DNA of 57,755 nucleotides from Desulfobulbaceae bacterium (GTDB lineage Bacteria; Desulfobacterota; Desulfobulbia; Desulfobulbales; VMSU01). Location: positions 1 to 57,755 of the forward strand of contig JADGBM010000009.1 in NCBI GenBank assembly GCA_015231515.1. Direction: 5' to 3'. A model generated the notes under the pieces. That model was not told where the DNA came from, did not search any database, and saw only the letters and a program-made list of their open reading frames with translations. Numbering within the stretch: position 1 is the first letter of the stretch; every line of letters begins with the position of its first letter. Shown piece after piece: positions 17,887-26,523 of this stretch. The position numbers were made by a program, and so were the translations under genes.

Positions 17887-19506
17887 CTATCGAATGATTT
17901 CAGCCTGAGATATAAGCTCTTCTGGCAGGTCAAGGCCGAGAGTGGTCACTGCTCTTAGATTAACAATGATATTTTCAGAAATATGGTAAATCGGCAGCGA
18001 ACTTGGCTTTCTGCCGTGCAGCAATTTGTCAACATAACTGGCCAGCTTTGGCGATGCTTTGTCGTAGTCTACAGTCGGGCCACCCACCAAGCCCGCCTGA
18101 ATCTGCTCTCTGGTTTGTGCAAGGACTGGAAATTTCAGCTTATTCTGCCACACAACTATTTCAGTAATATCCTCATCTGTTACCGAAGGAGGGTAGAGCA
18201 GAATGAAGTCGGTTACTGCCTGAAGTTCCTGCATTTTAATGCCAATCTCAGAGGTATTTGCAAAGGTGCGGTGCTCTATTTCAGGCATTTGTAAAAGGCT
18301 GGGCAGGGCATTGCCTGTGGTGAAAAACAGATTACACTCATCGGAAATTTTATCTGCCAGTTCTTGTTTGTCGAGAGTTGGGTTTACTAAATCATACGAT
18401 ACGATAGTGAGGTTACCGTCTTTTTTGTAGCCCAAATGCTGAAGGGAGTTGAGGAGGTTTTGCAAGGCAATTTGGCCTATAGTATCAGGGACTCCAATGG
18501 TGAAATGCCCTGGTACTAAAGGAACGTTTGTTTGTTCGTCTCTTTCCTGAATGTTTCCGGTGCCAAGAATCTTTGACTGGTCAATGACATCCTGAGCAAT
18601 TTCGGCCCCAATTTTACTGACGGTACTCAGGTTAAGCATGAACGGGCGGGAAAGGTAGATGGGGGGCAGTTGCCCGGGCGTGCGCCCATTAAAAATTTTA
18701 ATCGCATAATCTGTAAGTCTGGGGTTGATCAGGTCGGAGTCCACGGCAGGGCCGCCCAAAAGTCCCTTTCTGATATGCTCTTCGCTCTGGCCGATAATCG
18801 GCAGCTTCAGATTGATCTGCCATTTGACTAATTCTGCAAGGTCACTGTTTCGAATTGCAGGGGGAAATAGAAAAATCCCATCAATCCCTTGGGCCTTAAG
18901 CTCTGTCATCACTCGGGCTATATCATTTTCGTCTGCATAGCTTTTAATGGTCAATGAAATGTCTAAATCATTGGCGATTTTCTCGTACGTCTGGGTTCTG
19001 GTGCTGAGTTTTGAGCCACGAAAATAAATAATCGCAATTTGTTTAGAATTTTGGGGTAGGAACCGTAATGATTTTTTGAAAATGGTGGCGGTTGGTCCCC
19101 AGTAGAAACCCGTGGTAGTCTCTTTCATGCTGGCAGGTATCTCTGTGCTGGGACTTATTGTACTGATAAAAAGAAGCGGTGTCTTAATCTGAAGATTAAA
19201 CAGTGTTGTTACGCTGTCCCCAGTCGAAAAGAAAAGATCACATTGTTGGGCAATCGATTGACGGAGTTGCTCCTTTTCGTTTTCCTGTAGATTGGCAGGC
19301 AGGGCAATGGGGACGATCTCCAGGGTGTGTCCTCTGGTCAGGCCTTTGTCGCGAATGGAGTTAAAGAGCTTCTGGTAGGTAGGTGAATTATGCTCTTCAG
19401 GTACTCCTAAACGATATACTGTAGCCTGAGCAAAGCCAGGGCTAAGAGTTGCCAGGGTGATTAGAGTCACTGTAATTGTGAAGAGATATCGTTGGAAAGT
19501 TGCCAT
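17887..19506 (-). CDS. Tandem-duplicated ABC substrate-binding-like periplasmic protein
   Basis: A 539-residue exported protein (signal peptide about 1-28, ending near FAQA). It resembles COG2984-type ABC substrate-binding proteins but is internally duplicated. Repeat 1 (about 30-340) and repeat 2 (about 350-538) share VYRLGVPE/FTIGVPDT openings, CDLFFSTGDS/CNLFFTTGNA, the segments LKLPIIGQSEEHIRKGLLGG/LKFPVLAQTREQIQAGLVGG, and a common C-terminus (VNL-type strand, then IGAEIAQDVIDQS/LGLDLPEELISQA). Repeat 2 lacks roughly 100 central residues. No ABC permease or ATPase is encoded near it; it precedes a histidine kinase by 6 bases, so it probably acts as a periplasmic sensor subunit rather than a transport component (inference). 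Confidence 0.85.
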   Translation of the reverse strand: MATFQRYLFTITVTLITLATLSPGFAQATVYRLGVPEEHNSPTYQKLFNSIRDKGLTRGHTLEIVPIALPANLQENEKEQLRQSIAQQCDLFFSTGDSVTTLFNLQIKTPLLFISTISPSTEIPASMKETTTGFYWGPTATIFKKSLRFLPQNSKQIAIIYFRGSKLSTRTQTYEKIANDLDISLTIKSYADENDIARVMTELKAQGIDGIFLFPPAIRNSDLAELVKWQINLKLPIIGQSEEHIRKGLLGGPAVDSDLINPRLTDYAIKIFNGRTPGQLPPIYLSRPFMLNLSTVSKIGAEIAQDVIDQSKILGTGNIQERDEQTNVPLVPGHFTIGVPDTIGQIALQNLLNSLQHLGYKKDGNLTIVSYDLVNPTLDKQELADKISDECNLFFTTGNALPSLLQMPEIEHRTFANTSEIGIKMQELQAVTDFILLYPPSVTDEDITEIVVWQNKLKFPVLAQTREQIQAGLVGGPTVDYDKASPKLASYVDKLLHGRKPSSLPIYHISENIIVNLRAVTTLGLDLPEELISQAEIIR

Positions 19507-19581
19507 CAGTCATCATTACCTGAAATCAGTAAAGAAATCAAACGGAGCCAGTTATATTCTGCGCAACAACTCCGAGTGTCA

Positions 19582-19710
19582 AATTGAAATAAACCGCCCG
19601 CTTCGCTCAAGACGCAGAGAGCGCAGAGATTTTTTTGTTGTTCTTTGCGTCCTTTGCGTCCTTTAAGTCTTTGCGGTGAAACCAAGGTCCGCAGAGTGTG
19701 GCTAACTCAA
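19582..19710. repeat. Dispersed palindromic repeat, copy A
   Basis: The first 46 bases (19582-19627, beginning AATTGAAATAAACCGC) match 38819-38864 with 3 differences, and GTCTTTGCGGTGAAAC (19667-19682) matches 39041-39056 exactly. The element contains CGCAGAG-type units on one side and CTTTGCGTC units on the other, so it can fold back. It lies in the 212-base gap between the sensor-protein gene and the dead-HD-GYP gene. No ORF of its own. Confidence 0.85.
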
Positions 19711-19718
19711 TCGGAAAG

Positions 19719-21782
19719 TTAAACGTTCCAGTTGTCCCAATCAATTTCGTTTTCAACAACCTGAAATAAGGCAGCCAGTACCTTACGGTCGTATATCGTA
19801 TCGGCACTGGCCATCAGTAGCTCGATGCTCTTTTGTGGGGAAAGCCTGTCACGATAGGCACGAGGGCTGATCATCGCAACAAAGGCGTTTACCGCACCCA
19901 GGATTCGTGCGGTGGGGATAATTGCAGCACCCTTAAGGCCATGTGGGTAGCCGGAACCATCTAAATGTTCATATTTTTGAGCGATTGTCTCGGTAACAGG
20001 ACCTTCAAAATCGATATCTGTCAGCAGGTCGCAGGCGTATTGCGTTTCGATCCGGATTGCCCGCAGTTCATCATCGGTGAGTTTGGTCGCCTTAGTTAAC
20101 AGCCCCTTTTCAATTGATAGTTTGCCTAGGTTACATAAACTGGCAGCTGATTGCAGTGTCTCGATCTCCGGGGATGAGATATTCATGGCTTTGCCAACCA
20201 ATAAGCTGATAGCAGCAGTCTTAGCAGAGTGATTGGCTGAATAGGGGTCGTGCTTGTCGATAGCCGACATTAAGGTTTTGATAAGTTGTCGTTGTAGATT
20301 GTTTTCTCGGTCCTCAGCTGCTTTTAAAGCCGTTAAGTCATGAAAAGTTATCAGCGTTGCGTCATATTCGCCCACTGCTTTTTCAAAATGCAGAGGGGTG
20401 AAGGTGGCGTGCAGGTAGGACACCGCACCGGAAATTTTCATTAAAAGCGGGGTGGTAATGGTATTTTTTTGAGAAAAAGCGGAGGCAATATACTCCTCTA
20501 GGATAATCGCCTGATCTATTCCCAGGACGGACTCAACTGTGCGTCCTTCTATATCTTTGGGCGAACAGGAGAGCTTGTGGGCAAATTGAGTGCTCATGAA
20601 AATACAGTGCCGGTGGCTGTCAACCAGAAGTATGAAGTCACGAATAGTATCATTTATAGAGTCGAGCAGGTGGTTTTTAACAGCCAGCAGGGTATTTTGT
20701 CTGTGAAGGTCTTTGGCCAAGGCCTGTTTTTTGATACTGTTGACATACCACCAGGAGGCTGCCAGCAGCGAGCTGATCAGAAAGGTTGCCAGGCCCAGTG
20801 AGATGATTAAAAAGCGTTGATGGTCTTTTGACTCGGTAAGGGCCTGGCTGGTGTCAATTTTATGGATAAGAATCCAGTCTGTCTCCTTGATTGCGGTGCT
20901 TACGAAAAAAACATCGTTGCCCTGGTAGTCGGTAAGCCGGTTAAAAGTTCCAGGGCTCTTGAGTGCGTAAGCGGAGGCCGTCGGGGCGTTTGCTGGGCGT
21001 TTCATCATCAGAGGCTGTGTTCCATCGGCTAACGGAGTAATGTTAACGATTGCTTTTTGTTCCTCAAAAAGCAGCAAGGTCTCTTCACTGCTGTATTTTG
21101 TCGAGGTGGCGCTCAACTGTGCGAGGAGGGGAGCGAGGCTTTTGTAGCCGTAGATCACCCCACTCACTTTGCCGCTGTCAGTCTGTGTTGTTTTCTGGTT
21201 GATAAGCGGGGCGATAAAACCAACGACGGGGAGTCCGTCGCTTCCTTTACTCACCTTAGTAATACGAGGTTTTGATACTGAAGAAGGGTGGTTCATAGAT
21301 TGCCTGAGCAGTTCAGGGCTATAATCAAAACCGGTTGTGCCAATGATATATTCAAGGTCTGAGCTGAGGATAGCGAGGCCATTGGGCGACTTTCTTTGAA
21401 TATTGGCCTTTGGTTTATATGAGGCATTGGAGTCTGAAAATGAATTTTTATCAGCAGTTGTGTGTATAAGGCTGCGCAGAAATGTAAGCTGCGACTCCTT
21501 TATTCCGGGAGAAACACCGGGTCGGCGTGCTTCTCTTGTGTAGTGCTGTAAGGAGGCATTTTGCGACAGTTCTGATACAACAAAAAGCTGAGCGCTGAGC
21601 CAGTTGTCAACGAGTCGCTGCTTTGAGTTTGTAGTGGCCTCTAGAAAGATCTGCCAGTCTTTCTGGTCACGTTTGTTTTCATGCCTGACTAGAAAGAGAA
21701 CACCTAGTGAACTTAGAACGGTAAAAAGTATGATAAATAAACACGCTGTTTTAAGGGGTCTGCTCTGGGGGGAACTGTTCAT
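19719..21782 (-). CDS. Membrane protein with periplasmic sensor, PAS and degenerate HD-GYP domain
   Basis: A 687-residue protein: TM1 (about 11-32), a periplasmic Cache-like domain (about 40-315), TM2 (about 322-346), a PAS region (about 370-485) and a C-terminal HD-GYP-like domain (about 505-680). The c-di-GMP phosphodiesterase signature is eroded: the HD pair is C550-N551 in LCNLGKL, the HHE triad is KYE (603-605), and the later metal Asp is N632. GSGYPHGLKG (609-618) is kept. It should therefore bind a nucleotide at most, not cleave it. It follows a LapG-type protease by 61 bases in an operon that starts with a PilR/PilS-like pair. A receptor role controlling the protease, by analogy with LapD, is inference. 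Confidence 0.85.
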   Translation of the reverse strand: MNSSPQSRPLKTACLFIILFTVLSSLGVLFLVRHENKRDQKDWQIFLEATTNSKQRLVDNWLSAQLFVVSELSQNASLQHYTREARRPGVSPGIKESQLTFLRSLIHTTADKNSFSDSNASYKPKANIQRKSPNGLAILSSDLEYIIGTTGFDYSPELLRQSMNHPSSVSKPRITKVSKGSDGLPVVGFIAPLINQKTTQTDSGKVSGVIYGYKSLAPLLAQLSATSTKYSSEETLLLFEEQKAIVNITPLADGTQPLMMKRPANAPTASAYALKSPGTFNRLTDYQGNDVFFVSTAIKETDWILIHKIDTSQALTESKDHQRFLIISLGLATFLISSLLAASWWYVNSIKKQALAKDLHRQNTLLAVKNHLLDSINDTIRDFILLVDSHRHCIFMSTQFAHKLSCSPKDIEGRTVESVLGIDQAIILEEYIASAFSQKNTITTPLLMKISGAVSYLHATFTPLHFEKAVGEYDATLITFHDLTALKAAEDRENNLQRQLIKTLMSAIDKHDPYSANHSAKTAAISLLVGKAMNISSPEIETLQSAASLCNLGKLSIEKGLLTKATKLTDDELRAIRIETQYACDLLTDIDFEGPVTETIAQKYEHLDGSGYPHGLKGAAIIPTARILGAVNAFVAMISPRAYRDRLSPQKSIELLMASADTIYDRKVLAALFQVVENEIDWDNWNV

Positions 21783-21843
21783 GATTTACCTGTGTTTTTC
21801 TTGTTTTTATGTGAAAAAATACTGTTGCCGGATTTTGTCTGGC

Positions 21844-22488
21844 TCAGGTATTTGGTATATGTAGCCACCATCGGTTTTCATTAATAGAGTATAATGGCGT
21901 GTAATGAAGTATGTCCTTGTGTGACAAAACTGCATTTACCTGATTGTCCAGTATGAAAATATCACCATCTAAAGCAACTGCAACAACGGCATGGGCAACA
22001 TTCAAATTGGTATCCTGCAAGACGACAATTCGAAGAGAATCATTGGTGAACCCGAGAAGGCGCAGTGAGAAGTACTTAGTAATCGCATAATCCTCGCAGT
22101 CACCGTTATTTTTTAGAAACTCGCGGACAATGGCCCAGTAGTCTTCGACTCCGTAATTGTCGATATCAAGAACATAGTCGTGTTGGTTGGCAAAACGATT
22201 AACCTTTTTAATCTGTTGCGACGGGGTGTCAGCCCGTGTGTTGTCAATGAATATGTGCCATGGTTCTAAAATCTGCCCGCCTGAGAAATCTTCGAATGAG
22301 TGTCGGCGAAGTATCCGATCCCACTCCGGAAGGTCGTTGCGGAACTCATAGCTCACAGATCCATATCCAAACAGGCTTTCGAAATAGTTTTGAGGGCGGG
22401 ACGCAGGGCTGGACGCAGGGCTGTAAGCAGCTGGAAGAGAAAACCAGCCGGCAAGGCAAAGCAGGAAAGCAGAACGGTGGAGATGCAT
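21844..22488 (-). CDS. LapG-type periplasmic transglutaminase-like cysteine protease
   Basis: A 214-residue exported protein (signal peptide about 1-21) of the bacterial transglutaminase-like cysteine proteinase family. The catalytic triad is visible as C131 in NNGDCEDYAI, H166 in VAHAVV and D181 in ILDN, with E132 and D133 next to the Cys as in the calcium-binding site of LapG. W56 in LPEWDRIL and the LEPWHIFID region are family features. Known LapG cleaves the N-terminus of large surface adhesins and is sequestered by the c-di-GMP receptor LapD. Here no lapD or adhesin gene is visible; the next gene encodes a dead HD-GYP membrane protein. It starts 3 bases after the kinase gene. Confidence 0.88.
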   Translation of the reverse strand: MHLHRSAFLLCLAGWFSLPAAYSPASSPASRPQNYFESLFGYGSVSYEFRNDLPEWDRILRRHSFEDFSGGQILEPWHIFIDNTRADTPSQQIKKVNRFANQHDYVLDIDNYGVEDYWAIVREFLKNNGDCEDYAITKYFSLRLLGFTNDSLRIVVLQDTNLNVAHAVVAVALDGDIFILDNQVNAVLSHKDILHYTPLYSINENRWWLHIPNT

Positions 22489-22491
22489 CGG

Positions 22492-24159
22492 CTACGAAGC
22501 CTCTGGTAAGGGGAGCTTGACGGTAAAGGTGGTGCCTTGTTCAGTTGATCTGCAGCTGATAGAACCATTATGCCCGTCTATAATCTGTTTAACAATCGCC
22601 AGCCCCAAGCCGGTACCGTTTTCTTTGGTTGTATAGAAGGGTTCATATATTTTGGATAGTTTTTCTTGAGCAATTCCGCAACCTGTATCAGATACCTCAA
22701 GGACAAAAACAGTTGACGAGTCGGCTTGTTTCTCTTCGTTGGCCCGCAAAGACACAGAGCCGCTGGTCTTGGCGCAGGCCATGGCGGCATTGTGAAGCAG
22801 ATTTATCAGGATCTGTTTTAACTGATGCGGGTCTGCCCAGCAGTCAAGATTATTGGGAATGTCAGTACTAAGTTCAGGGGTGGTTTGGGCCCCTTGTTGA
22901 ATAATGCCCCAGCTTTCCTGCACCTGTTTGCCGATTGACAACCAGGTCTGTTCGGGGTGAGCCGGTTTGGAAAATTGCAGAAAATCACTAATATTATTTT
23001 CCAGGCGTGCGCACTCTCTGGTAATTATTTTTAGCAGGCTGGTGTTGGTCTGGGTTTTATTAAGAGTGCTGTCTAGCACCTGCGCAGCCCCGGAGATGGC
23101 GGCAAGCGGGTTTCTGAATTCATGGGCAATTCCAGCTGCAATCTGGCCGATGGCGGCCATTTTTTCGTTTTGTTTAAGCTGGGCCTCCATCTGCTTTATT
23201 TTGCTTAAATCCTGGAGGGTGTAGACGCGATAATTTTTTTGGCTGCCGGGCATATGCAGTTTTGCCCAGGAATAGCCAATAGGCACCTTCTTTTGGTCTT
23301 TACGCTGCAAGGTTATTACCGGGCGTTGATGCTGATCTGTGGGAGATGTCAGACCAGAAAAGATGGTGTCTGCCAAACGGCCGATCACTTCGCCTGCTGC
23401 GTAACCGGTAATCTCTTCTGCGGCACGATTAAAGGAGGTGATTACGCCTTTAGAGTCTATCGTTATAATGCCTGAAGAGATGTCGTCAAAGATCTGTTTG
23501 TATAAAACGCTGAGCGCATCAAGATTGCGAGCGGTTTCGTCAAGGGCTAGTTCTGTGGTAAGCAGGCGTCTCGCCAGGATGGCACTGAGAATAGAAACAA
23601 GAAAAAAACTGATGCCGTAGACAGAAAAACTCTGCAGCAGGATGTTGAGATTTGTAGGTGGGTTCTGGTAGAAAAAGAACTTGAAATACGAGGCTAACGG
23701 CTCATGTTCAGTTGACAGGATCAAGGCATAGCAGATAACGCTAAAGGCAGATATTGTCAGGGCGCCACGCATGAATAACAGCAAGCCACCGCTGATTAAC
23801 GGGAAGAAAAAAACAAAAACAAATATTGATCGGCTGCCGCCGGAATAATAGACAATGATAGCTGTGAAAGTGGCGTCAGCAAGTATCTGAAAGAAGGTGA
23901 AGGTCGCGAATTTTTTCAGTTTGTTGGTTAGAACTGCTGAAATGATACTGAAAAAATAGATAAAAATAATGAAGGCGAAAATGATGTAGGTGGAAGGGAT
24001 GTTTATCCCCGGTTTTGTAGTTCTAAGGACGGAACTTATGCCAAGAATAAAGGAGAGCAGGAGAACACGGAAAAGCAGCAGCCATTTGACCTGTCGATGC
24101 AGGCGTTGATCCTGGGGATTCGATTGGTTGGGAACGGTTTGGTTGCTTAAGTCTAACAA
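22492..24159 (-). CDS. PilS/NtrB-like membrane histidine kinase
   Basis: A 555-residue kinase with about six transmembrane helices (about 26-200) and no large periplasmic domain, as in PilS. A PAS domain (about 215-315) follows, then HisKA with H346 in AAGIAHEFRNPLAAISG, and the ATPase domain with LINLLHNAA, VSDTGCGIAQ and GTGLGLAIVKQI. The start follows the sigma-54 activator stop with no intergenic base (24160/24159), so the regulator gene lies upstream, the reverse of the usual order. Its partner is clearly that NtrC-type activator. PilSR pairs control type IV pilin in other bacteria. Here the operon continues with a LapG-type protease, so the target may be attachment more broadly (inference). 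Confidence 0.9.
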   Translation of the reverse strand: MLDLSNQTVPNQSNPQDQRLHRQVKWLLLFRVLLLSFILGISSVLRTTKPGINIPSTYIIFAFIIFIYFFSIISAVLTNKLKKFATFTFFQILADATFTAIIVYYSGGSRSIFVFVFFFPLISGGLLLFMRGALTISAFSVICYALILSTEHEPLASYFKFFFYQNPPTNLNILLQSFSVYGISFFLVSILSAILARRLLTTELALDETARNLDALSVLYKQIFDDISSGIITIDSKGVITSFNRAAEEITGYAAGEVIGRLADTIFSGLTSPTDQHQRPVITLQRKDQKKVPIGYSWAKLHMPGSQKNYRVYTLQDLSKIKQMEAQLKQNEKMAAIGQIAAGIAHEFRNPLAAISGAAQVLDSTLNKTQTNTSLLKIITRECARLENNISDFLQFSKPAHPEQTWLSIGKQVQESWGIIQQGAQTTPELSTDIPNNLDCWADPHQLKQILINLLHNAAMACAKTSGSVSLRANEEKQADSSTVFVLEVSDTGCGIAQEKLSKIYEPFYTTKENGTGLGLAIVKQIIDGHNGSISCRSTEQGTTFTVKLPLPEAS

Positions 24160-25551
24160 CTAGGTGATTCCGTATTTTTTTACTTTATAGCGAAAAGAGC
24201 GAAAGCTGACTTTTAAAAGTTCGGCAGCCTTCATCTTCGAGTTGTTTGCTTGGCTGAGCGCTGTGCGGATCATCTCTTGCTCAAGTCGGGCAACTGCCTC
24301 CTCCATGCCTAACTCAAACAGGTCACCCGAAGGGGCGGGGGAACTGCTTGCCGGTGGTAGAGGTGGCGGGGCAGGGGTGTTTTTGGCATGCAGGGCCGAT
24401 TTTTTATGGGCGGAGATCGTCAGGCTTTCCGGTAGAATAATATTTGAGTTCTCAAGCGCCACACCCCGCTCAATGATGTTTTCCAACTCGCGCACATTGC
24501 CGGGAAAATCATATTTCATCAAGACTTCCATGGCGTAGGATGATAGTTCCGTTATGTTCTTACTGAACATGCGGGAGTATTTTTTCAGGAAATGGTCAAC
24601 AAGCAGCGGCACATCACTGATTCGTTCACGTAACGGTGGTAAGCGTATCGGAACGACAGTAAGCCGATAGAAAAGATCTTCCCTGAAATGTTGACTTATG
24701 ACTTCTTGCTCAAGGTCACGGTTTGTAGCCGAAATGATCCGTACATTGACTTTGATGCTTTTTGTGCCGCCGACCGGCTTGAACTCTCTTTCTTGCAGAA
24801 TACGCAGAAGTTTTGTCTGAATCAGCGGGGTCAGTTCACCGACTTCATCGAGGAAGACACTGCCGTTATCGGCCTCTTCAAAGAGGCCGATTTTGTCGTG
24901 GGTTGCACCGGTGAATGAACCTTTGACATGTCCAAACACTTCACTTTCGAAGAGGCTTTCCGGAATTGCATTGCAGATGATCGGCACAAAATTGTGGCTG
25001 GCAGCTTTGCTGTGGATATGGATCGCTCGGGCAACGAGCTCTTTTCCGGTGCCGGATTCTCCCTGGATAAGAATGTTGGCATGGGTTGGGCCGATCTGCT
25101 TGATTAAGTCAAAAACCTTCAGCATTTCAGGGCTTTGACCAATAATTCCCTCAAAGCTCGATTGATTGTTTGGAGTTGCAGCTGCGGGCTGCGAAATTGC
25201 CAGGGCGTTGCTGACGATCTCTTTTATTTCCGAGACATTAAAGGGTTTTGTGATGTAATCGTAAGCCCCTCCCTTCATCGCCTGTACGGCATCCTCAGGA
25301 GAGGCATATGCCGTGATAAGTATGACCGGGGTTTTAATGCCTTTAGCACGAAGTAGATCCAGGAATTCAAGGCCGGAGAGACCATACATCTTGATGTCAG
25401 AGATGATAAGGTCAAAACTTTCAATATGTTCAAGTTGTAAGGCGCTTGAGGCGTCACTGGCAGTCTCAGCGGAATAGCCCTCATTCTCAAGGAGAATTTT
25501 GAGGAATTCACGCATGCTGAGTTCGTCATCAACAATAAGTATTTTTTTCAT
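24160..25551 (-). CDS. Sigma-54-dependent response regulator, PilR/NtrC family
   Basis: A 463-residue activator: receiver (1-120; ILIVDDE, D52 in LIISDIKM, K102 in YITKPF), AAA+ domain (about 134-365; GESGTGKE at 164-171, GSFTGAT at 211-217, LFLDEVGEL Walker B region), a proline-rich linker (PAPPPLPPASSSPAPS), and a Fis-type helix-turn-helix (about 420-463; NNSKMKAAELLKVSFRSFRYKVKKYG). The sigma-54 contact loop reads GSFTGA in place of GAFTGA, a tolerated variation. The C-terminal sequence is close to that of PilR as I remember it. It is the first gene of the operon with the kinase, the LapG-type protease and the dead HD-GYP protein. Confidence 0.92.
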   Translation of the reverse strand: MKKILIVDDELSMREFLKILLENEGYSAETASDASSALQLEHIESFDLIISDIKMYGLSGLEFLDLLRAKGIKTPVILITAYASPEDAVQAMKGGAYDYITKPFNVSEIKEIVSNALAISQPAAATPNNQSSFEGIIGQSPEMLKVFDLIKQIGPTHANILIQGESGTGKELVARAIHIHSKAASHNFVPIICNAIPESLFESEVFGHVKGSFTGATHDKIGLFEEADNGSVFLDEVGELTPLIQTKLLRILQEREFKPVGGTKSIKVNVRIISATNRDLEQEVISQHFREDLFYRLTVVPIRLPPLRERISDVPLLVDHFLKKYSRMFSKNITELSSYAMEVLMKYDFPGNVRELENIIERGVALENSNIILPESLTISAHKKSALHAKNTPAPPPLPPASSSPAPSGDLFELGMEEAVARLEQEMIRTALSQANNSKMKAAELLKVSFRSFRYKVKKYGIT

Positions 25552-25653
25552 CGAACCCTTGTATATTTGATGAGAGCTAAACGTTCCTTGTACGGATTAC
25601 CATAAAACCGATGCAGACGGAAGCAGTGTCATGTGCAAGTCCTTCCATGTAAA

Positions 25654-25995
25654 CTAATCAACGTCCATATCAACGATCTCCATATCAAAGCCACGACTCA
25701 CGTTAATTTTTGTTGACTGACAGTTCTGGCAGTTGAAGATGAACTCCTCTACTGCAAAGTCGTGCCCGCAGGCCTTGCAGGTTCCCCCGATGGGAACGCT
25801 TTCTATTATCAGCTCGGCGCCATGGGCCAGGGTGTTAATCTTGGCGGCATCAAAGGCAAAGTAAAGAGAGTCCGGCAGGATGCTTGAGGCTTTACCAATG
25901 CGCAGACGGATGGAGTTGATCTTTGTGTAGCCCTCCTGCTGACATTGTCGGGTAACAGTTTCAAGGACTCCCATAATTATTGAGGCTTCGTGCAT
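25654..25995 (-). CDS. hypA: Hydrogenase nickel-incorporation metallochaperone
   Basis: HypA delivers nickel to the large subunit of [NiFe] hydrogenases (with HypB). The 113-residue protein has the conserved N-terminal MHE needed for Ni binding, IRLRIGKASSILPDSLYFAFDAA (about 25-47), and the zinc site formed by CKAC (about 73-76) and CQNC (about 90-93). It starts 3 bases after hypC, so hypC-hypA are co-transcribed. No hydrogenase structural genes or other hyp genes are in the window, so the pair is detached from its usual cluster. Confidence 0.95.
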   Translation of the reverse strand: MHEASIIMGVLETVTRQCQQEGYTKINSIRLRIGKASSILPDSLYFAFDAAKINTLAHGAELIIESVPIGGTCKACGHDFAVEEFIFNCQNCQSTKINVSRGFDMEIVDMDVD

Positions 25996-25998
25996 GGT

Positions 25999-26235
25999 CT
26001 AGCTGTCGGATTCTTTAAGTTTTGCTGCCATCTCTTCGAAGAGTTTCAAGGTTTCAAGGCCGGCTTTGGCGTCAAGTTTTTGAATGGCAAAGCCGGCGTG
26101 AACTAATACATAGTCGCCTACCTGGGCCTCTTCAGGTAAAAGCATTAAGCTGACATCTCTCCTGGCACCGCCAACGTCAATGATGGCCGACATGTCATTA
26201 ATGGAGATAATTTTAGAAGGGACAGCGACGCACAT
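25999..26235 (-). CDS. hypC: Hydrogenase maturation chaperone
   Basis: HypC carries the Fe(CN)2CO unit with HypD and holds the hydrogenase large-subunit precursor. The 78-residue protein starts MCVAVPSKIISI, with the essential Cys2 after the initiator Met (usual MCLAIP, here MCVAVP). The typical GDYVLVHAGFAIQKLDAKAG stretch follows at about 41-60. It lies directly upstream of hypA on the minus strand. Confidence 0.95.
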   Translation of the reverse strand: MCVAVPSKIISINDMSAIIDVGGARRDVSLMLLPEEAQVGDYVLVHAGFAIQKLDAKAGLETLKLFEEMAAKLKESDS

Positions 26236-26523
26236 AAGTTCTATTCCCGGAGATTGTGATTGTTTTACCCGAAATTTTATCGGTTCGGGGTAATCAGCCT
26301 TTCAGGCTGTGGAAAATTAGTGTGGGACTCTAAGTTTTATCGCAGATATTTTTTACCACGAAACATATTGCTATTCAATGAAAACTGTAATGATCACAAA
26401 GGATTGCCCGTTAGCACTGTATAATCTTTATTTACAAAAAACAGCAAACTTGCTTTAGTCAGATCTAACTTTTAGATTGTACCTTTAGATAACACCGGAG
26501 AATCCGGAACAGGAATATGCTCT
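26236..26523. other. Divergent intergenic region between hypC and a membrane-protein gene
   Basis: This 288-base A+T-rich gap separates minus-strand hypC from the plus-strand gene at 26524 and must hold both promoters. An exact TATAAT is present at 26420-26425 on the plus strand but has no convincing -35 at 16-18 bases. No riboswitch, small ORF or repeat was recognised. AGGA at 26511-26514 is the ribosome site for 26524. Confidence 0.4.

Noticed and set aside
22387-22430. A short tandem repeat of the form GGACGCAGGGCT in the LapG-like gene
   Set aside because: It encodes the Ser/Pro/Ala-rich end of the signal region; only two units are present, so it is ordinary local duplication.
25625-25645. 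A possible sigma-54 promoter upstream of the PilR-like gene
   Set aside because: The GG and GC elements on the minus strand are 8 bases apart instead of 10.
26380-26400. A GATCACA half-site that suggests CRP/FNR control upstream of 26524
   Set aside because: The second half of the palindrome is not present at the right distance.
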